DNA of 25,109 nt from Zwartia sp. (GTDB lineage: Bacteria > Pseudomonadota > Gammaproteobacteria > Burkholderiales > Burkholderiaceae_B). Each line of letters begins with the position of its first letter. Position 1 is the stretch's first letter. The stretch covers positions 1 through 25,109 of the forward strand of contig JAURZO010000032.1 in assembly GCA_030653405.1 (NCBI GenBank), read 5' to 3'. The position numbers and the translations under genes are program-made. The notes below the pieces were generated by a model that worked only from the letters and a program-made list of their open reading frames with translations, was not told the DNA's origin and searched no databases. Positions 22,474 through 25,109 of this stretch are shown in pieces.

Positions 22474-25109
22474 TCACTGCTTGTTCTTAACCTGCAGAAA
22501 CTCCACAAATTCAGTCGCGGGGATCGGGCGGCTCAACCAGTAACCTTGCAAATCATCACAACCTAATGTTTGCAAAAGCCCAGCTTGTTCAGCACTCTCG
22601 ACACCCTCTGCAATGGTGGTCATTTTCAAGCTTTGCGCCATTTTGATAATGGCGGCTACGATCGATTGATCGCTCTCGCTGGAGGTCAATTCGTTGACAA
22701 AGGATTGATCAATTTTGAGCGTATCAATCGCGTAACGTCTCAGGTAACTCAGAGAAGAGTAGCCCGTACCAAAATCATCCACGGCGATCTTGAAACCCGC
22801 GTCATGCAGTTGCTCAATAATCGCGGCCGCTTGTTCAGCATTGCGCAAAGCGACAGCCTCGGTGATTTCAATTTCAAGACGGCTGGTCGATACTCTCGCC
22901 TTAGACATGATTTTGATCAGTTCAGCGACAAAACCAGTCCTTACAAATTGAACCGCCGATACATTAACGGCGATCGTGAGTTCAGACAACTCAACCGAAG
23001 CCCAATCGCGTAATTGATATGCGACTTGCTCAAGCACCCATTGACCAATCGGAACGATCAAACCTGTTTGCTCCGCGATCGGTATAAATTCACTTGGCGA
23101 GACGGGCCCCCACTTGGGGTGTTGCCAGCGCAAAAGCACCTCTGCACCCACGATCTTATTATCCGAAAGTCGCAACTGTGGCTGATAAACCAGATAAAGT
23201 TCTCCACGCTCTTGCGCACCGCTTAACGATAAGGCCAAGTCCAGGGAGCGCTGGGTATTCTGTTGCATCGCAGGCGCAAAAAATCGCAAACTGTTACGTC
23301 CCTCGTCTTTAGCGCGGTACATCGCGATTTCGGCAGCCGAGGCCAGTGTTCCGGCACTCTTGGCATCATGTGGAAATACCGATATGCCCACCGACGCACC
23401 CACTGAAACCTCTTGAGCGGCTACTTGCGTCGGAGCTTTCAATTTATTCAGGACGTCGGCTACCAACACCGCCACCACGGATTGGGTTTCGCGGGGAATG
23501 ATCACGACAAAGGTATCACCCGAATGCCGAGCCACAATGGCTTGCGCACTGACACTTTCGCGCAATCTACTCGCCATCTCGACCAAGAGTTCGTCACCGG
23601 CATCATGCCCGAGCGACTCATTAATGACTTTGAAATTATCCAGGTTGAACCATAGCAACGAGAGCAACTCGCGGCGCTGATCGGCAAGACCAATCGCTTC
23701 TGTGAGCTTTTCATAAAAAGACTTTTTATTTAATAAACCTGTCAGAGGATCAAAATCAGACAAGTCGCGGATACGCTTTTCTGCGGACTTGCTTTCGGTC
23801 ACATCTACTTTGTGGGCAACGTAATGCGTCAGTACACCGAAGCGATCGAAAATCGGATAAACCGCGACCAATTCAACGTAAATACCACCATCCTTTTTAC
23901 GATTGACGAATTCGCCCTGCCATGACTTGCCAATTTTCAGACGCGCCCAGAGCTCGCGATACAGTAAGGGTGGGGTTTCGCCAGACTGCAAAATACTAGG
24001 GTTCTGTCCAATCACTTCTTGCGCGCTATAGCCACTGACGTCACAAAATGCTCGGTTGACATATTGAATCTTGGCTGAAGTGTCTGTAATGACAACAGAG
24101 TGCGGGCTCTGCTCTAACGCCTCGGTGAGTAAGTTGATTGTTAAGTTTTTGCTGTTTTGTTTGAGCATGTTCCAGAGGGTCGTGGCAAAAAGTTGCAGTG
24201 CGTTGACCTCCTCGCCTGAATAACTTTTCGACTTATCCGCCACCACCAATAAAAGCCTGACTTGGTCTGCCTCCATGACAGGAATGCTAACAAAACGTTT
24301 CAATGCGGGCTGTCTGTCCGACAGCGCAAGCCCTTTGATATCTGCAGCGCTGAGCTCGTCGCTAGACACGATAGGACGACGCTCAAGTATGGCGTCTGCC
24401 CATAAGCCCATCTCGCTGGCGGCAATGGACGTAGCCGCAGTTAATGTGTCAGCGGACTGTACCTGATGAAGATCCTCGAACCCTAAGGACCCACCTAAAA
24501 GATTCAGAGATTTTTGATCCTCATCAATCGAATAAACGAAGGCGATGGGACTCTCTACGAGCTTTTGAGCAAGCTCTAGACTGCGCTGTAAAAACTCCGC
24601 ATGTTGATCGGTCTCGGCGCGCTCTTGGAGCTCTAAGAGAGTGGCATTGAATTTCGCTTCAAAGATCACGCGTTCTTCGTTTCGGACTGTGGTGGTGATG
24701 TCGCGAGAAAGGACCAGGAACAAATCGGCATCGGGTTGCTGTCCCCTTTTCTTGGCGATCGATAATTCAAAATACCGCGCTCCCTCAGGCACCTCAAGCT
24801 TGATCCGATGACCGTGACTTGATCCAGCACGATCAGCCTCATAGATCGCCTCAAAACAAACACGCGCGGCTTCGGGCGGCAACATTTTATCTACGGAGCG
24901 ACCGATGATACTTTCTGCAGGTGCAGCAAGCTTGTCTAACTTGCTTGCATGCACCGCGCGATACACGCCCTGACGATCCACCTCAAACAACATATCGGGC
25001 AAGGCATCAAGGGTCGCGGCATAGTGCGACTCAGACTCCTTGAGCGCCTCATAGGGTCGCTGCACTGTCGCAAGGAACAGACCGCGATACAAAAAAACGT
25101 AGGCAATAA
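22474..25109 (-). CDS. PAS-GAF-PAS-GGDEF-EAL cyclic-di-GMP protein (N terminus beyond the right edge)
   Basis: The frame is open to the window end, so the start lies outside. The first visible residues (IAYVFLYRGLFLATVQRPYEAL) look like the last helix of a membrane sensor domain. Numbering from the TTG at 25092, a PAS domain (about 20-135), a GAF-like domain (165-310), a PAS/PAC (325-440), GGDEF (445-605) and EAL (615-868) follow. The GGDEF site is SGDTF (524-528), with the key Glu replaced by Thr, and the RxxD inhibition site is absent, so cyclase activity is unlikely. The EAL part keeps Glu651 (EVLLRW), Asn710, Glu742, Asp772-Asp773, Lys793, Glu829 and Gln849, so phosphodiesterase activity is expected. 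It has no partner nearby and converges on the CDF gene. Confidence 0.93.
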   Translation of the reverse strand, partial: IAYVFLYRGLFLATVQRPYEALKESESHYAATLDALPDMLFEVDRQGVYRAVHASKLDKLAAPAESIIGRSVDKMLPPEAARVCFEAIYEADRAGSSHGHRIKLEVPEGARYFELSIAKKRGQQPDADLFLVLSRDITTTVRNEERVIFEAKFNATLLELQERAETDQHAEFLQRSLELAQKLVESPIAFVYSIDEDQKSLNLLGGSLGFEDLHQVQSADTLTAATSIAASEMGLWADAILERRPIVSSDELSAADIKGLALSDRQPALKRFVSIPVMEADQVRLLLVVADKSKSYSGEEVNALQLFATTLWNMLKQNSKNLTINLLTEALEQSPHSVVITDTSAKIQYVNRAFCDVSGYSAQEVIGQNPSILQSGETPPLLYRELWARLKIGKSWQGEFVNRKKDGGIYVELVAVYPIFDRFGVLTHYVAHKVDVTESKSAEKRIRDLSDFDPLTGLLNKKSFYEKLTEAIGLADQRRELLSLLWFNLDNFKVINESLGHDAGDELLVEMASRLRESVSAQAIVARHSGDTFVVIIPRETQSVVAVLVADVLNKLKAPTQVAAQEVSVGASVGISVFPHDAKSAGTLASAAEIAMYRAKDEGRNSLRFFAPAMQQNTQRSLDLALSLSGAQERGELYLVYQPQLRLSDNKIVGAEVLLRWQHPKWGPVSPSEFIPIAEQTGLIVPIGQWVLEQVAYQLRDWASVELSELTIAVNVSAVQFVRTGFVAELIKIMSKARVSTSRLEIEITEAVALRNAEQAAAIIEQLHDAGFKIAVDDFGTGYSSLSYLRRYAIDTLKIDQSFVNELTSSESDQSIVAAIIKMAQSLKMTTIAEGVESAEQAGLLQTLGCDDLQGYWLSRPIPATEFVEFLQVKNKQ

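Overview
The window reads as chromosomal DNA of a betaproteobacterium. Burkholderiales is likely, and an Alcaligenaceae-like genome of moderate GC is my guess. The evidence is the run yciO - site-2 protease - dapA - bamC, the ureD start, a PpiC-type periplasmic parvulin, the folM-folB pair, and acyl-CoA synthetase/MmgE/MFS catabolic genes. Assignments come from reading the translated sequences and motifs by eye; no search was run.

Left edge to 5.0 kb (mostly minus strand). A partial ureD (urease accessory protein) runs off the left edge. It is followed by a terminator and a minus-strand housekeeping block read yciO, M50 protease, dapA, bamC. A tRNA-Arg(TCT) on the plus strand converges, with 3 nt between, on a secreted PpiC-type parvulin whose usual active-site histidines appear to be missing.

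5.0-7.45 kb. A solute-binding-protein-like gene without a signal peptide converges on a cardiolipin synthase. A tRNA-His(GTG) with a strong intrinsic terminator follows.

7.5-17.4 kb, accessory catabolic cluster. A minus-strand unit encodes a sugar-acid-type IlvD/Edd dehydratase and an RraA-superfamily aldolase-like protein. It diverges from a plus-strand unit encoding an MmgE/PrpD protein, an NDP-forming acyl-CoA synthetase and an MFS transporter. A gluconate-5-dehydrogenase-like SDR (minus) and an amidase (plus) form a second divergent pair. No regulator and no Bug/TctC receptor gene is present. Together these could make a hydroxy-acid pathway (dehydration, aldol cleavage, CoA activation), but the substrate cannot be read from sequence.

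17.45-20.0 kb. folM (pteridine reductase) and folB (dihydroneopterin aldolase) form a pteridine pair. They converge on an uncharacterised 432-residue ATP-grasp-like protein, the most obvious gene of unknown function here.

20.1-25.1 kb. A putative metal/metalloid-handling operon carries a UPF0718/ArsP-like permease, a CxxC mini-thioredoxin and a CDF cation efflux protein. A threefold 14-bp tandem repeat sits between the last two. It converges on a PAS-GAF-PAS-GGDEF-EAL protein that runs off the right edge. Its GGDEF site is degenerate and its EAL site looks intact, so it is probably a c-di-GMP phosphodiesterase.

No CRISPR array, insertion sequence, integrase, rRNA or phage gene was seen. No stretch over 300 bases lacks a gene; the longest, 203-465, holds a terminator and presumably the urease promoter.
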